Shown here in pieces: positions 18,153 to 28,780 of a stretch of 38,856 bases of DNA (position 1 is the stretch's first letter; each line of letters opens with the position of its first letter). The notes beneath the pieces are model-generated. The model made no database searches. It saw only the letters and a list, made by a program, of their open reading frames with translations, and had not been told where the DNA came from. The position numbers were made by a program, and so were the translations under genes. This stretch comes from an uncultured Patescibacteria group bacterium (GTDB lineage Bacteria > Patescibacteriota > Patescibacteriia > Veblenbacterales > UBA10138), in assembly GCA_937929825.1 (NCBI GenBank), contig CALFUV010000014.1:1-38856 (forward strand). The letters are read 5' to 3'.

Positions 18153-19832
18153 CTATTCTGCCACTCGGAAGACTTCTTCTACTGTGGTAATACCCGCTAA
18201 AGCTTTAAGCAAACCATCTTGTACCATAGTGATCATACCGTTGCGTACAGCAATTTCCTCCAGTTCAACCGCCGAAGCTTTATTAGCAAAAATAAGTTTT
18301 TCAATTTCTGAACTCATGGTCATTATCTCGTAAATACCTATTCTACCTTTATAGCCAAGATTGGCGCATTTATCACAACCCCTTCCATGCATGAAATTAA
18401 GTTTTGTTAAATCAACTTTTACACCGCTTAAGGGGGATATTTCACTTAGGATTTTTTTAATACGATTTAAAGTTTCAGGCTCCAAACTAAACTCTTCTTT
18501 ACAATCAGGGCAAATACGACGCACTAAACGTTGGCCGATAATACTGTTGATTGCTGGCGCTAGTAAAAAAGGCTTGGCGCCCATAGCTAAGAATCTAGGT
18601 ATAGCCCCAGCGGCGGAGTTAGTATGAATAGTGGAAAGGACTAGGTGCCCAGTTAAAGCTGCGTTAATAGCGATGTCAGCAGTTTCAAAATCTCGAATTT
18701 CACCTACCATCACTATATCCGGATCTTGACGTAAAATAGCTTTTAAACCGCGGGCAAAGTCATAATTTTTAGAATAGTCAACTTGACTTTGATTTATACC
18801 CTTAAGCTTATATTCAATTGGATCTTCTAAGGTGATTATTTTAGTATCTGACTGATTAAGTTTATTAAGTATGGCGTAAAGAGTGGTAGTTTTACCCGAA
18901 CCAGTCGGACCGGTGGCCATAATCATACCATTAGGTCTTTCCACCTCGCGTTTAAGGTCATCATAAGCTTTGCCGGTTAAGCCAAGATCATCAAAATTTA
19001 ATCCGGTGGCTGATGAGCGCAGTAAACGCATGACTACTGATTCGCCATAAGCTGTGGGAATTGTAGAAACACGAACTTCTATAGTGTCATTTGATAAGTG
19101 AATCGTAAAACGACCATCCTGTGGTGTTTCAGTAATATTAATTTTGAGTTTAGACAGAAGTTTCAGTCTGGAGATAATTTGCGGCCATAATTCTTGTTTG
19201 ATATTAGCAGCCACGTAGAGTGAACCATCAATTCTGTAGCGCACTATAATGCCGGATTCCTCCGCCTCTACATGAATATCAGAAGCTCTAAGTTCTAAGG
19301 CACCGGCAATTAAAATCGTTACCAGCTCTGTAAGAGTAGCTTTTTTCAGCATATCGTTAACACGAGTAAAATCTTTAATAGTTCCGCTGTATTTTTTTAT
19401 TTCATTTTCAGATATGGTAACACCTGTTTTTATTGAGCGCGTTTTGGCTAAACCAGTGTAAGCTTTAAAAACAATTTCCAAACTGTTATCAGAAATAAGA
19501 TAAATAAGATAATGGCCGGGGCGTCTTTGTTTTAGATTATCTACATAATCTTTTATTTCCGGATTATTTGGTTGAGTGCTGCCTAATCTAACTTCCTGTT
19601 CATTAACCAGCAAAGGAACCAGCTTCAGCCGGCGAGCATCTTCTTCTGGTATCAAACGCAGGCTTTCTTGAGCTAAAGGAAAGTGTTGAACATTTAGATA
19701 TGGTAAGCCAGTCGCTAGGGCTATTTGTTCTACTTCATGTTCACGTTCTTTAAGTTCAATCTCATGTATTTTTTCCTTAAACTTTTCACTTATTTCTTCG
19801 CTGGCTAAATGGATAATGGGTTTGCTGTTCAT
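18153..19832 (-). CDS. GspE/PilB-type secretion/pilus assembly ATPase
   Basis: GPTGSGKTTTLYAIL, ITLEDPIEY, LRQDPDIVMVGEIRDFETADIAINAALTGHLVLSTIHTN, C-terminal CPDC...CDKC zinc knuckles. Confidence 0.95.
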   Translation of the reverse strand: MNSKPIIHLASEEISEKFKEKIHEIELKEREHEVEQIALATGLPYLNVQHFPLAQESLRLIPEEDARRLKLVPLLVNEQEVRLGSTQPNNPEIKDYVDNLKQRRPGHYLIYLISDNSLEIVFKAYTGLAKTRSIKTGVTISENEIKKYSGTIKDFTRVNDMLKKATLTELVTILIAGALELRASDIHVEAEESGIIVRYRIDGSLYVAANIKQELWPQIISRLKLLSKLKINITETPQDGRFTIHLSNDTIEVRVSTIPTAYGESVVMRLLRSSATGLNFDDLGLTGKAYDDLKREVERPNGMIMATGPTGSGKTTTLYAILNKLNQSDTKIITLEDPIEYKLKGINQSQVDYSKNYDFARGLKAILRQDPDIVMVGEIRDFETADIAINAALTGHLVLSTIHTNSAAGAIPRFLAMGAKPFLLAPAINSIIGQRLVRRICPDCKEEFSLEPETLNRIKKILSEISPLSGVKVDLTKLNFMHGRGCDKCANLGYKGRIGIYEIMTMSSEIEKLIFANKASAVELEEIAVRNGMITMVQDGLLKALAGITTVEEVFRVAE

Positions 19833-19876
19833 AACTATTTAAACATTAGCAGTTTACAGCTCAATAAACAAGAAAA

Positions 19877-19896
19877 CACGCTAATTAATTAGCGTG
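19877..19896 (-). terminator. Putative terminator CACGCTAATTAATTAGCGTG
   Basis: 20-bp palindrome followed on the minus strand by TTTTCTTGTTTATT, downstream of the 19918-20949 gene. Confidence 0.7.
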
Positions 19897-19917
19897 AGTT
19901 TAAGTTTAAACCGAGGT

Positions 19918-20949
19918 TTATTTATTTTGTACAGTTTTTGAAGGCTTTGGTAAAGATTTAGGATTATGACTAAACCACTTTTCTAAGTAATTTGGGATAT
20001 CGTCAGCAGCTCTTACTAATTTTGGTACTACTTGACCTTGTTTGAGTTTTTTATAAAGAATAGTCCAAGCTGAATATTGAAAAGTGTTAAACCACGCCCC
20101 AGCTGCCAACACTAGAAGTATTTGTGGTAGATACATAATTATAGTGGCAAAATTTATGCCTCTTAGAGCAAAAACCACAGGTGCTGTTATTAAACTTTTT
20201 GCTACTAGACTAAAAATCACCAAACTGACAACAAAATTGATAATGAAAAGTATTCCGGCCATTTCCAGTGAGGTAAGCCAATTACGGAAAAAAAGATTAA
20301 TAGCGTATTTTAAGGAGGGCCACCAATCTTGATTTTCAAGGACCACTGTAATTACTGCATATTTTATTATGAAGGATATAATAATTGCCAAGGGTACGAA
20401 TATTAAGTAAGAGATGATAATTAATGAATCAAATTCTGTCCTACCGCCACGAGCTAAGTATGAAATAAAAAATGGTAGCACCGAAACGGCTAGTAATAAC
20501 CAAATGGTAAAACGAGTCAAAAAATTCAAGAGTAAAATTGGCCAAAAATGAAAATTACCCTCAATAGCTTTTTGAGTGAAGCGCGGCGATTGCCCGTCAT
20601 CAATTTCTGATACTGATTTTATTAAAGCAGCCTGTGAAATAATTATTAGCCATAATAAAATAAGCAGACAAACTATAATAAGAAAAATACTTGTTAAGAT
20701 CGGCGCTGGGGCGACAGCTAACGATTGCTGTACCTGTGTCCAAGTAAAATTTAATTTTTCAGATATTAGAGTCTCGCGAATGCCTACTAGATAATCACCT
20801 TGCCTGGAAACATGATCCACTGCTGATATTAAAGCTCCGTATTCTCCGTCATTGCCAAGTAGGACGGCAAATAAACCAAAGGGCCATAGCCAAGCATAGC
20901 GCCATAAAATATGCCATGCTTGTTTAATAATATCTCGATATATGCGCAT
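19918..20949 (-). CDS. Multi-pass membrane protein of unknown function
   Basis: Several hydrophobic segments (SIFLIIVCLLILLWLIII; GILFIINFVVSLVIFSLV); no family recognised. Confidence 0.75.
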   Translation of the reverse strand: MRIYRDIIKQAWHILWRYAWLWPFGLFAVLLGNDGEYGALISAVDHVSRQGDYLVGIRETLISEKLNFTWTQVQQSLAVAPAPILTSIFLIIVCLLILLWLIIISQAALIKSVSEIDDGQSPRFTQKAIEGNFHFWPILLLNFLTRFTIWLLLAVSVLPFFISYLARGGRTEFDSLIIISYLIFVPLAIIISFIIKYAVITVVLENQDWWPSLKYAINLFFRNWLTSLEMAGILFIINFVVSLVIFSLVAKSLITAPVVFALRGINFATIIMYLPQILLVLAAGAWFNTFQYSAWTILYKKLKQGQVVPKLVRAADDIPNYLEKWFSHNPKSLPKPSKTVQNK

Positions 20950-21015
20950 AGGTTTTAATTAAAATAAGAAAATTACCCTCTTATATTATAACACTTTGTC
21001 CATAATAAGCGAAAT

Positions 21016-22833
21016 TTACTTAGCCATCAAAGCCTCAAACTCTTCCCGTTCAATAACTTCATTGGCAATTAGTCTATTGGCAATAAGTTCAAGTTTAGTT
21101 CTTTTTTGCTTAATGATATTTTGAGCTTGTCGGTAAGCTGTTTTTAAATAATGAGATACTTCGTCATCAATAGCTTGGGCAATTTTTTCACTGTAATCAC
21201 GCTGTTCGGATATCTCACGTCCTAAAAAGATCAATTCTTCTTTTAATCCAAAAGTGCGTGGTCCGAGTTTTTCTGACATGCCGAATTCCGTTACCAACTG
21301 ACGAGCCAAGCGAGTAGCTCTTTTTAGATCGTTTTGTGCACCAGTTGTTACTTCGCCAAAAATTTCTTTTTCCGTAGCATGACCCGCTAGCATAACTGCT
21401 AAATCAGCTTCAAATTCAGATTTAGGATGCATATGTTTATCTTCAGTTGGCAGTTTTAAAGTATAGCCGCCAGCTCGCCCTCGTGAAATGATAGAAATTT
21501 TATGTACCGGATCAGCTGCCGGCAGGTAATGTGCTACTAAGGCGTGACCAGCTTCATGGTAGGCAGTTATTTTTTTCTCTTTTTCAGAAAGCAGGTGACT
21601 TTTTCTTTCTGGGCCAAGCATAACTTTTTCTAATGCTTCTAAACATTCAGTTTGGTTGATTTTTTTCTGGTTTCTGCGGGCAGCTAGAATAGCGGCTTCA
21701 TTAAGCAGATTGGCCAAATCTGCACCAGAGAAACCCGGAGTTCTTTCTGCAATAACTCGCAAATTAACCTCCTCAGCCAATGGTTTTTCTTTGGCATGCA
21801 CCTTAAGAATAGCTTCTCGATCTTTAATATCAGGCTGATCTAAAACTACTTGACGATCAAATCTCCCTGGTCGTAAAAGCGCCGGATCTAAAACATCAGG
21901 TCGATTAGTGGCGGCCATGACAATAACATTAGTATTAGCCTCAAAACCATCCATTTCTACTAAGATCTGGTTAAGTGTTTGTTCGCGTTCATCATGTGAG
22001 CCCCCCAGCCCCGTGCCTCGTTGTCGGCCTACCGCATCGATTTCATCCACAAAAACTATGCACGGAGCAGCTTTTTTAGCTCGAGTAAAAAGGTCACGTA
22101 CTCGAGAAGCGCCTACTCCCACAAACATTTCCACGAATTCTGAACCAGAAATATGGAAAAAAGGCACATCAGCCTCACCAGCGACTGCCCGTGCCAGCAA
22201 TGTTTTACCAGTTCCTGGAGGACCCATTAATAAAACTCCTTTAGGGATTCGTGCTCCTAAATTTAAGAATTTTTGAGGTGACTTTAAAAATTCAACTACT
22301 TCTTCAAGTTCTTGTTTAGCTTCCGATACCCCGGCTACATCTTTAAAAGTTATCCTATTTTTCTTTTCCAGAAAACTAACTTCTTTTGCTCTGGCCTGAC
22401 CAAAAGACATAGCGCGAGAGTTGACTCCTTGAATTTGTCGTGACATGAAATAGATAAAACCAATTAATAAAAGTATAGGCAGTAAAAACGGCAATAGAGT
22501 TGTTAGCCAAAAAGATACGCCGGAAGGTTCTTTTATTTGTACTTCCAAACGTTTAAGTTTAATAGGATCAACCCCGTAGTTAGCTAAAAGTTGTGACAGA
22601 GAATCACGCGCCTCTTTTTTAGATGATATTACCCGACTGTCATTTAGAGTGGCAGTTAATTTATCACCTTCCACTACTACAGCAACGGCTGATTCATTGT
22701 CTATAGCTGTAATAATCTGATCAAGACTAACCATCTCTGAACGTGAACTGCCGTTTTCATATAATGAGAATAGACTGGCCAAAAGTAGAAAAACTAGGAA
22801 AAATACCAAAAAGTTTTTTATTATAGTGCGCAT
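21016..22833 (-). CDS. ftsH: ATP-dependent zinc metalloprotease FtsH
   Basis: [49 protein letters not shown], two N-terminal TM segments. Confidence 0.97.
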   Translation of the reverse strand: MRTIIKNFLVFFLVFLLLASLFSLYENGSSRSEMVSLDQIITAIDNESAVAVVVEGDKLTATLNDSRVISSKKEARDSLSQLLANYGVDPIKLKRLEVQIKEPSGVSFWLTTLLPFLLPILLLIGFIYFMSRQIQGVNSRAMSFGQARAKEVSFLEKKNRITFKDVAGVSEAKQELEEVVEFLKSPQKFLNLGARIPKGVLLMGPPGTGKTLLARAVAGEADVPFFHISGSEFVEMFVGVGASRVRDLFTRAKKAAPCIVFVDEIDAVGRQRGTGLGGSHDEREQTLNQILVEMDGFEANTNVIVMAATNRPDVLDPALLRPGRFDRQVVLDQPDIKDREAILKVHAKEKPLAEEVNLRVIAERTPGFSGADLANLLNEAAILAARRNQKKINQTECLEALEKVMLGPERKSHLLSEKEKKITAYHEAGHALVAHYLPAADPVHKISIISRGRAGGYTLKLPTEDKHMHPKSEFEADLAVMLAGHATEKEIFGEVTTGAQNDLKRATRLARQLVTEFGMSEKLGPRTFGLKEELIFLGREISEQRDYSEKIAQAIDDEVSHYLKTAYRQAQNIIKQKRTKLELIANRLIANEVIEREEFEALMAK

Positions 22834-22928
22834 ATTATATATTTCTTACACTAATCCAGTATAAACTTGAAAATAGTTTGGGGCAAGTCCAAGAAAATAG
22901 TCCTAATTATTAAAGCAGGAGCTAAGGT

Positions 22929-24098
22929 TTAGACTGTTTCCGTGTTAATTGGTGTGACAGATTGTTCCTTAACGTCTTTGTTAGATTCATTTTTCTTTTC
23001 TACTGCTTTTAATGATAAACCGAGCCTATGTTCTTTGGGATCCATTGAGATTATTCTCCAGGTTTTAGTTTCACCAACTTTAATTATTTCTAGAGGATCT
23101 TTAATTGGTTTGTCAGATAATTCTGAAACATGTGCTAAGCCGTGTATTTCTGGATCTAGTTCCACAAAAACACCAAAGGGATTAACTTTTAGTACCTTGC
23201 CCTGAACTATATCATCAAGATGGTACTTATCTTCCACATTTTTCCAAGGGTCTTCTACTAAACGACGAAAGGAAAGTGATATTTTAGAGCCATCAACATT
23301 GATTATTTTTGCTTTAACTATATCACCTACTTTTATCACATCGCGAGGATCGTCTATTCTTTGCCAGGCCAGTTCAGAAATATGTACCAAACCTTCTAAT
23401 CCCTGTCCAAATTCCACAAAACAACCAAAATCAATTACACCTGAAATTTTTCCTTCTATTACATCGCCAACTTTGAATTGATTTAATTTGTCTTTTTGCT
23501 TTTCTTCCCAAGCAGCTCTTTCAGAAACAATTAATTTTTCCTCATCTTCCTGAACTGTAATAATTTTAACTTCCATCTCACGTCCGATTAATTGTTTAAG
23601 TAATTCTAATATTTTACTTTTATCGCCACCTTCTACCCGAGGATAATTTTCAACTGCTAATTGTGATACTGGCAAAAACCCGTCTACTTGACCAAGTTTA
23701 ATCATTAAACCGCCTTTATTGGCATCAATTACCCGAACCTTAACTATTTCTCCACGACGCTTAAGATTTTCCAAATTACCCCACGCTTTTTGATGTCCGG
23801 CATGACGGAAAGAAAGTTCAAGTTCACCGCGTTCGTTTTCCAGCTCCAGAACAGTTGCTGAAACCTGGTCACCGATTTTTAAGTTAGAATATTCGCCAGA
23901 TTCATCAGTTAATTCACGCCCCCTGACAATACCGGTAGTAAAACCGGGAATATCCAATCTTACTTCACGCTTGCCAATATTAATTACTACACCTTCGACT
24001 ATATCACCTACTTTAGGCACTGTAGGAGCATCACCAGAAGAGAGCAATTGCTCCATAGTAGAATTAGTTTTGACTTCCAATTTTTTTCGTTTAGTCAT
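22929..24098 (-). CDS. rpsA: 30S ribosomal protein S1-like (multiple S1 domains)
   Basis: Repeated S1 motifs such as GDVIEGKISGVIDFGCFVEFGQGLEGLVHISELAW and GKVLKVNPFGVFVELDPEIHGLAHVSELS. Confidence 0.9.
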   Translation of the reverse strand: MTKRKKLEVKTNSTMEQLLSSGDAPTVPKVGDIVEGVVINIGKREVRLDIPGFTTGIVRGRELTDESGEYSNLKIGDQVSATVLELENERGELELSFRHAGHQKAWGNLENLKRRGEIVKVRVIDANKGGLMIKLGQVDGFLPVSQLAVENYPRVEGGDKSKILELLKQLIGREMEVKIITVQEDEEKLIVSERAAWEEKQKDKLNQFKVGDVIEGKISGVIDFGCFVEFGQGLEGLVHISELAWQRIDDPRDVIKVGDIVKAKIINVDGSKISLSFRRLVEDPWKNVEDKYHLDDIVQGKVLKVNPFGVFVELDPEIHGLAHVSELSDKPIKDPLEIIKVGETKTWRIISMDPKEHRLGLSLKAVEKKNESNKDVKEQSVTPINTETV

Positions 24099-24109
24099 AT
24101 AAAATAAAA

Positions 24110-24240
24110 AAAGAACCTTACCCGTCGGAGTTTAGTCCGAGCAGGCTTCTGGGGGTTACCTTGTTTGACAAGTGTCCCAGAAGACAAATTAGAAAACTGC
24201 TTTTTAGGCACAAGTATCTTAGCCTAAAACAGTTTTTTTA
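24110..24240 (+). ncRNA. Candidate structured RNA between divergent rpsA and MBL genes (strand provisional)
   Basis: Hairpins 24125-24140 (TCGGA/TCCGA), 24146-24183 (CTTCTGGG/CCCAGAAG), 24193-24239 (AAAACTG..TTAGGC/GCCTAA..CAGTTTT followed by T-run on + strand). Confidence 0.45.
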
Positions 24241-24325
24241 GCAAGCCCGGATTGAATTGAGGTTTATTTGATTCAGGAAGATCCTTGCCAGCAAGGTGTT
24301 TTTAGTGCTAAAATTAGGCCAGATT

Positions 24326-24979
24326 ATGTTAATTCAATGGTTTGGTCAGGCTTGTTTTAAAATTCAGACTAAACCCGGACCTAATGGTGAGGTAACGGTT
24401 GTTTTTGATCCTTTTGAGGTTAGTAAAGTTGGTTTGGCTCTGCCCAAAATGATGGCAGATGTGGTAGCCATCACACATGATCACTTTGATCATAATAATA
24501 TAGATATAATCAGCGGTGAACCAGTGGTTATTAATGGTCCGGGAGAGTACGAGATTAAGCAAATCTTTTTTTATGGTTTTGCCGGTTGGCATGATGATAA
24601 ACAGGGTGCTGAACGTGGGCCTAATACTATTTATTTACTAGAAAGCGAAGGAATATCAGTGGCTCACTTGGGAGATATTGGTCAATCTGAATTAACTAGT
24701 GATCAATTGGAATATTTAGAAGGAGTGGATATACTTCTTATTCCAGTGGGCGGCAAATATACTGTGGCTGCTAAACAAGCTATAGATTTGGTTAATCAAA
24801 TAGAGCCACGCATTGTTATCCCAATGCATTATAGATTGCCTGGTTTAAAAATTGATTTAGATAGTGCTGAAAAATTTATAAAAGAATTAGGGTTAACTCC
24901 TCAGGTAGAACAAAAGTTTAAAATAACCAAAAAGGATTTGCCACAAGATGAAACCAAGTTGGTGGTTCTTAAACCCTAA
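24326..24979 (+). CDS. MBL-fold metal-dependent hydrolase (UPF0173-like)
   Basis: WFGQACFKIQT, AITHDHFDHNN, AHLGDIGQ, IPMHYR. Confidence 0.85.
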   Translation: MLIQWFGQACFKIQTKPGPNGEVTVVFDPFEVSKVGLALPKMMADVVAITHDHFDHNNIDIISGEPVVINGPGEYEIKQIFFYGFAGWHDDKQGAERGPNTIYLLESEGISVAHLGDIGQSELTSDQLEYLEGVDILLIPVGGKYTVAAKQAIDLVNQIEPRIVIPMHYRLPGLKIDLDSAEKFIKELGLTPQVEQKFKITKKDLPQDETKLVVLKP

Positions 24980-24987
24980 ACACGGTT

Positions 24988-25209
24988 ATGCTAGTCAAAA
25001 GTCGGCATTCTTCTCATCACCTCACCATGCCGCCAAAACATCATCTGGGTTTATTTATAATTTGTTTAATACTTACCATAATCTTTACAGTTTTTACTAT
25101 TTGGTTCAATCTAAAAAAAGAAACAACTTCTGAACAGGGATTATTTGAATATATTCAGGAAAAATTTGAAGAAGGTTTATCTGAAAAAAATCCTCTAATA
25201 AATTTATAA
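24988..25209 (+). CDS. Small single-TM hypothetical protein upstream of gyrA
   Basis: [23 protein letters not shown] segment; ends 2 nt before the gyrA start. Confidence 0.6.
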   Translation: MLVKSRHSSHHLTMPPKHHLGLFIICLILTIIFTVFTIWFNLKKETTSEQGLFEYIQEKFEEGLSEKNPLINL

Positions 25210-25211
25210 TT

Positions 25212-27689
25212 ATGACAGCTGAAAAAAAACAAGTAGACAGTCAATCCACGACACCAATAAACAGACTTGTACCTCGTCCTATAGTTGAGGAGATGCAGGA
25301 ATCATATTTGGATTACGCCATGAGTGTAATTGTGGCCCGTGCCTTGCCTGATGTACGTGATGGTCTTAAACCAGTGCATAGGCGTATTCTTTACGCCATG
25401 TGGGATATAGGCTTAAAACCACAAGCTAAATTCAGAAAGTCAGCCACTGTGGTTGGAGAAGTTTTGGGTAAATATCATCCTCATGGTGATGCGGCAGTTT
25501 ATGATTCGTTAGTTCGTTTGGCGCAACCCTTTTCCATGCGACAAGTGTTAGTTACTGGCCAAGGTAATTTTGGTTCAATAGATGGAGATAGCGCGGCGGC
25601 TATGCGTTATACCGAAGCCAAGTTGGCACCTATAGCCGAGGAGTTGTTAAGTGATATAGATAAAGAAACAGTTAATTTTATTCCTAATTATGATGGTTCT
25701 ACAAAAGAGCCAGCTGTTTTACCGGCTAAATTACCAAATTTGCTTTTAAACGGCACCATGGGCATAGCGGTTGGTATGGCCACATCTATTCCACCACATA
25801 ATTTAGGAGAAGTAGTTGATGCCACGGTGTATTTAATAGATAATCCCGAAGCTAGTATAGACGAGCTTATGAAATTTGTGCAGGGGCCAGATTTTCCGAC
25901 TGGCGGAGCTATTTTTAATAAAGCCGATATTAAACAATCATATGCTACAGGTAAGGGGTCTATAGTAATGCGCGCTACAACGGAAATTGTGGAAGGTAAA
26001 AACGGTTTTCAAATTGTAGCTACCGAGCTACCTTATCAAGTAAATAAAGCTGAGCTGTTAATACACATAGCTGAATTAGTAAAGGATAAAAAGATAGAAG
26101 GTATTAAAGATTTACGGGATGAATCTGATAAAGACGGAGTTCGTGTGGTGGTGGAGCTTAAAAAAGATGCTTATCCACGTAAAATCCTGAATCAGCTTTA
26201 TAAGATGACCAACTTCCAAACCAGTTTTCATGTTAATTGTTTGGCTTTAGTAGACGGTTTACAGCCGCGTGTTCTTACTCTTAAAAATGTTCTGGAATAT
26301 TATTTAAAGCATCGACAAGAGGTAGTAAGGCGTAGAGCTGAATATGATTTGAATAAAGCTCGTGATCGGGCCCATATTTTACAAGGTTTGGTAATGGCTT
26401 TGGAAGATATTGATCGCGTTATCAACACTATTAAAAAATCCAAAGATAAGGAAGATGCCCGAGTGAATTTAATAGCTAAGTTTAAATTTTCCGAACGCCA
26501 AGCAGAGGCTATTTTGGAAATGAGATTATCCCAGCTTGCTAATTTGGAAAGATTGCGTGTAGAAGAAGAATTGAAAGAAAAGAAAAAGTTGATTAAGGAA
26601 TTGGAGGAATTGTTGTCCCACCCCAAGAAGATTTTAGAAGTTATTAAGCAAGAGCTTATTGATTTGAAAGCCAAATATGCTGATAGACGTCGGACTAAAG
26701 TATTTGCTGGAGCAGTTGATAAATTTACTCAGGAAGATCTTATTCCTAATGAAGCTACGGTGATAATTATTACTCGTGATGGTTATATTAAACGTCTTCC
26801 TCCTGATACTTTTAAAGCCCAAGGACGTGGTGGCAAGGGGGTTATTGGATTAACAGCTAAAGAAGAGGATGCAGTAGAACATCTTTTTTCTACTACTACA
26901 CACGCTGATTTGCTTTTCTTTACCACTCGTGGGCGTGTATTTGAACTTAAAGCTTATGATGTTCCACAGTCTTCGCGTACAGCTAAAGGACAAGCAGTAG
27001 TTAATTTTTTGCAACTGGCACCAGAAGAAAAAGTTTCCGAAGTTCTATCACTTACCGACTGGGAAGGCTATAAGTTCCTTATCATGGTTACTAAACATGG
27101 CATCATTAAAAAAGTTACTATAAATGCTTTTGCTAATGTTCGTCGTTCCGGTTTAATAGCTATTAAATTAAAACCTTCCGATCAGTTATTATGGGTAAAG
27201 CCTTCTACCGGAGACGACGAAGTGATGCTGGTAACATCGCGTGGACAAAGTATACGCTTTAAAGAAAAAGCCGTGAGGCCAATGGGACGTTCCGCTGCCG
27301 GGGTTAGAGGCATGAAATTGAAGGGAGGTGATGAGATCACCGGCATGGATTTGATTACTGAAGGCAAACCCAGTCCAGATGAACAATTATTGGTTATAAT
27401 GACCAATGGTTATGGCAAACGTACTAAATTAAAGGAATATAAAGTGCAAAATCGTGGCGGTAGCGGCGTTCGTACGGCGCACGTGACTTCTAAAACCGGG
27501 CAAGTTATTTCTGCGTTTGTGGTGAACGCGCGACGAGAAAAAGAAGATTTAATTGTGATGAGTGAAAAAGGACAGGTTATCCGATTGCCCCTAAAAGACG
27601 TTTCCGTTCTTGGGCGTGACACTCAAGGAGTGCGTATCATGCGTTTTAAAGAAACTGGTGATCAAGTAGCTTCAGTTACTTTTGTTTAG
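25212..27689 (+). CDS. gyrA: DNA gyrase subunit A
   Basis: [50 protein letters not shown], multiple C-terminal beta-pinwheel repeats. Confidence 0.96.
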   Translation: MTAEKKQVDSQSTTPINRLVPRPIVEEMQESYLDYAMSVIVARALPDVRDGLKPVHRRILYAMWDIGLKPQAKFRKSATVVGEVLGKYHPHGDAAVYDSLVRLAQPFSMRQVLVTGQGNFGSIDGDSAAAMRYTEAKLAPIAEELLSDIDKETVNFIPNYDGSTKEPAVLPAKLPNLLLNGTMGIAVGMATSIPPHNLGEVVDATVYLIDNPEASIDELMKFVQGPDFPTGGAIFNKADIKQSYATGKGSIVMRATTEIVEGKNGFQIVATELPYQVNKAELLIHIAELVKDKKIEGIKDLRDESDKDGVRVVVELKKDAYPRKILNQLYKMTNFQTSFHVNCLALVDGLQPRVLTLKNVLEYYLKHRQEVVRRRAEYDLNKARDRAHILQGLVMALEDIDRVINTIKKSKDKEDARVNLIAKFKFSERQAEAILEMRLSQLANLERLRVEEELKEKKKLIKELEELLSHPKKILEVIKQELIDLKAKYADRRRTKVFAGAVDKFTQEDLIPNEATVIIITRDGYIKRLPPDTFKAQGRGGKGVIGLTAKEEDAVEHLFSTTTHADLLFFTTRGRVFELKAYDVPQSSRTAKGQAVVNFLQLAPEEKVSEVLSLTDWEGYKFLIMVTKHGIIKKVTINAFANVRRSGLIAIKLKPSDQLLWVKPSTGDDEVMLVTSRGQSIRFKEKAVRPMGRSAAGVRGMKLKGGDEITGMDLITEGKPSPDEQLLVIMTNGYGKRTKLKEYKVQNRGGSGVRTAHVTSKTGQVISAFVVNARREKEDLIVMSEKGQVIRLPLKDVSVLGRDTQGVRIMRFKETGDQVASVTFV

Positions 27690-27727
27690 TAATTTTTCTA
27701 ATTAGGTTAGTATAGTTAGTATCTATC

Positions 27728-27763
27728 AGTCGTATTTTTGTCCACCTGGATAAAAATACGACT
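27728..27763. repeat. Hairpin IR-L: AGTCGTATTTTTGTCCACCTGGATAAAAATACGACT
   Basis: 36-nt inverted repeat 3 nt from the stop of the PaaX/Cas2-like gene; about 28/36 identical to the reverse complement of 28366-28401. Confidence 0.9.
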
Positions 27764-27766
27764 ATA

Positions 27767-28354
27767 CTAATGTGAGTAAAATTTTGGCGGATTAAGAAAA
27801 TTTTTAGACTGAAATACATTAACCCAATAATGCAATTTTGTTTGCTTGATATAGTTGGCTATAAGCTTATAAGTGTCGACGCGACTCGCCCAAACGCTCT
27901 GTTGTAGTTTAATAAAACCGCCTTGTCGCAAAAGCCAGCGGAATTTTCGCCGTGCCTGATTTTGTGAGCGTGGAATATCAAATATTACAACTGTAACAAG
28001 ACCGTCAGTTCTGGTTATTGCCTGTTTAAGTTTAGTGGTTAATACAGTTTGCGTGCCTTTGGCTGTGAGAGTAATCATTAGCCGTCGACCAATTTTTTCT
28101 GCCCGCAGATAGTTTTGTTCTTTTAGGCGTTTTAAAGTAAGCTTGGTAAAATATTCGTTTTCTAATTTTTTATTTTCCATAATTAACTCACGACCTCCCA
28201 GGATAAAAGATCGCTGATGTGAACGTATAGTATTAAGGAAAGTATAAAAATCAATAGTAGTTTTGCCGGTTTGGGCGAGTAGAGATAGTAGTACCTTAGT
28301 GGCAGGTTTTCGCTTTTTTAATTGCATAATAATTAGTTGTGTTAGTATTTCCAC
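27767..28354 (-). CDS. PaaX-like regulator / Cas2-like ferredoxin-fold protein
   Basis: N-terminal winged-helix-like region and C-terminal VTVVIFDIPRSQNQARRKFRWLLRQGGFIKLQQSVWASRVD, the pattern shared by PaaX C-terminal and Cas2. An ATG at 28329-28327 (MQLKKRKPATK) may be the true start. Confidence 0.75.
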   Translation of the reverse strand: MEILTQLIIMQLKKRKPATKVLLSLLAQTGKTTIDFYTFLNTIRSHQRSFILGGRELIMENKKLENEYFTKLTLKRLKEQNYLRAEKIGRRLMITLTAKGTQTVLTTKLKQAITRTDGLVTVVIFDIPRSQNQARRKFRWLLRQGGFIKLQQSVWASRVDTYKLIANYIKQTKLHYWVNVFQSKNFLNPPKFYSH

Positions 28355-28365
28355 TATAGCAATAT

Positions 28366-28401
28366 AGTCATTTTTGTGTCTAGGTGGACATAAAAATGAC
28401 T
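28366..28401. repeat. Hairpin IR-R: AGTCATTTTTGTGTCTAGGTGGACATAAAAATGACT
   Basis: 36-nt inverted repeat immediately upstream of the PaaX/Cas2-like gene; inverted copy of IR-L with covarying stems. Confidence 0.9.
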
Positions 28402-28523
28402 ATTAAGATTATTTATATATTATTATAGATTTATATCTAATTAATTTAGATATAGATAAATAGATTTATATGTTTAAATAATCTAATGTTGGCAGTACTT
28501 ATGGCATTTTTTAAGAAAATAAA

Positions 28524-28549
28524 AACACTACTGGATGTCCAGTAGTGTT
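28524..28549 (-). terminator. Intrinsic terminator AACACTACTGGA-TG-TCCAGTAGTGTT
   Basis: 12-bp arms followed on the minus strand by TTTATTTTCTT; ends the small membrane protein unit. Confidence 0.8.
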
Positions 28550-28567
28550 AAATTTTGGCTCCATTCT

Positions 28568-28780
28568 CTATTCTCTGAATACACCAGAGCGAATTAGTAG
28601 CCAAAAATTTATTAGCCCCAATTTTCCTAGCAACAACATCATTACCGCTACTAGGTTTTTATCTTCTATCCATAGGTTGGTAGAAAGTAACAATAAGATT
28701 CCCAAGGTTAGGCAGTATAATCCACCGCCTAATAATAAAAGCCCTAAACCTGCTATTAGGATTTTTATTAGAATTTTTAT
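28568..28780 (-). CDS. Unannotated small (~70 aa) membrane protein, apparent AUA start
   Basis: Minus strand GGAAGGAGG-AAAAA-ATA AAA ATT CTA...: (M)KILIKILIAGLGLLLLGGGLYCLTLGILLLLSTNLWIEDKNLVAVMMLLLGKLGLINFWLLIRSGVFRE*; followed by a terminator. Absent from the ORF track because it lacks an early ATG/GTG/TTG. Confidence 0.65.
   Translation of the reverse strand: MKILIKILIAGLGLLLLGGGLYCLTLGILLLLSTNLWIEDKNLVAVMMLLLGKLGLINFWLLIRSGVFRE

Noticed and set aside
21908-22276. ORFs antisense to ftsH, gyrA, smc and rpsA (e.g. 21908-22276, 26300-26674, 30901-31155, 22942-23205)
   Set aside because: They mirror conserved coding sequence on the opposite strand and show no protein motifs or SD.
24193-24239. 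SRP RNA, tmRNA or RNase P RNA in the rpsA upstream region
   Set aside because: None of the diagnostic motifs (e.g. SRP GGAA-loop core, RNase P GAGGAAAGUC) are present.
27767-28354. CRISPR-Cas locus suggested by a Cas2-like C-terminus
   Set aside because: No cas1, no effector and no direct-repeat/spacer array nearby; the N-terminal winged helix fits PaaX-like proteins better.
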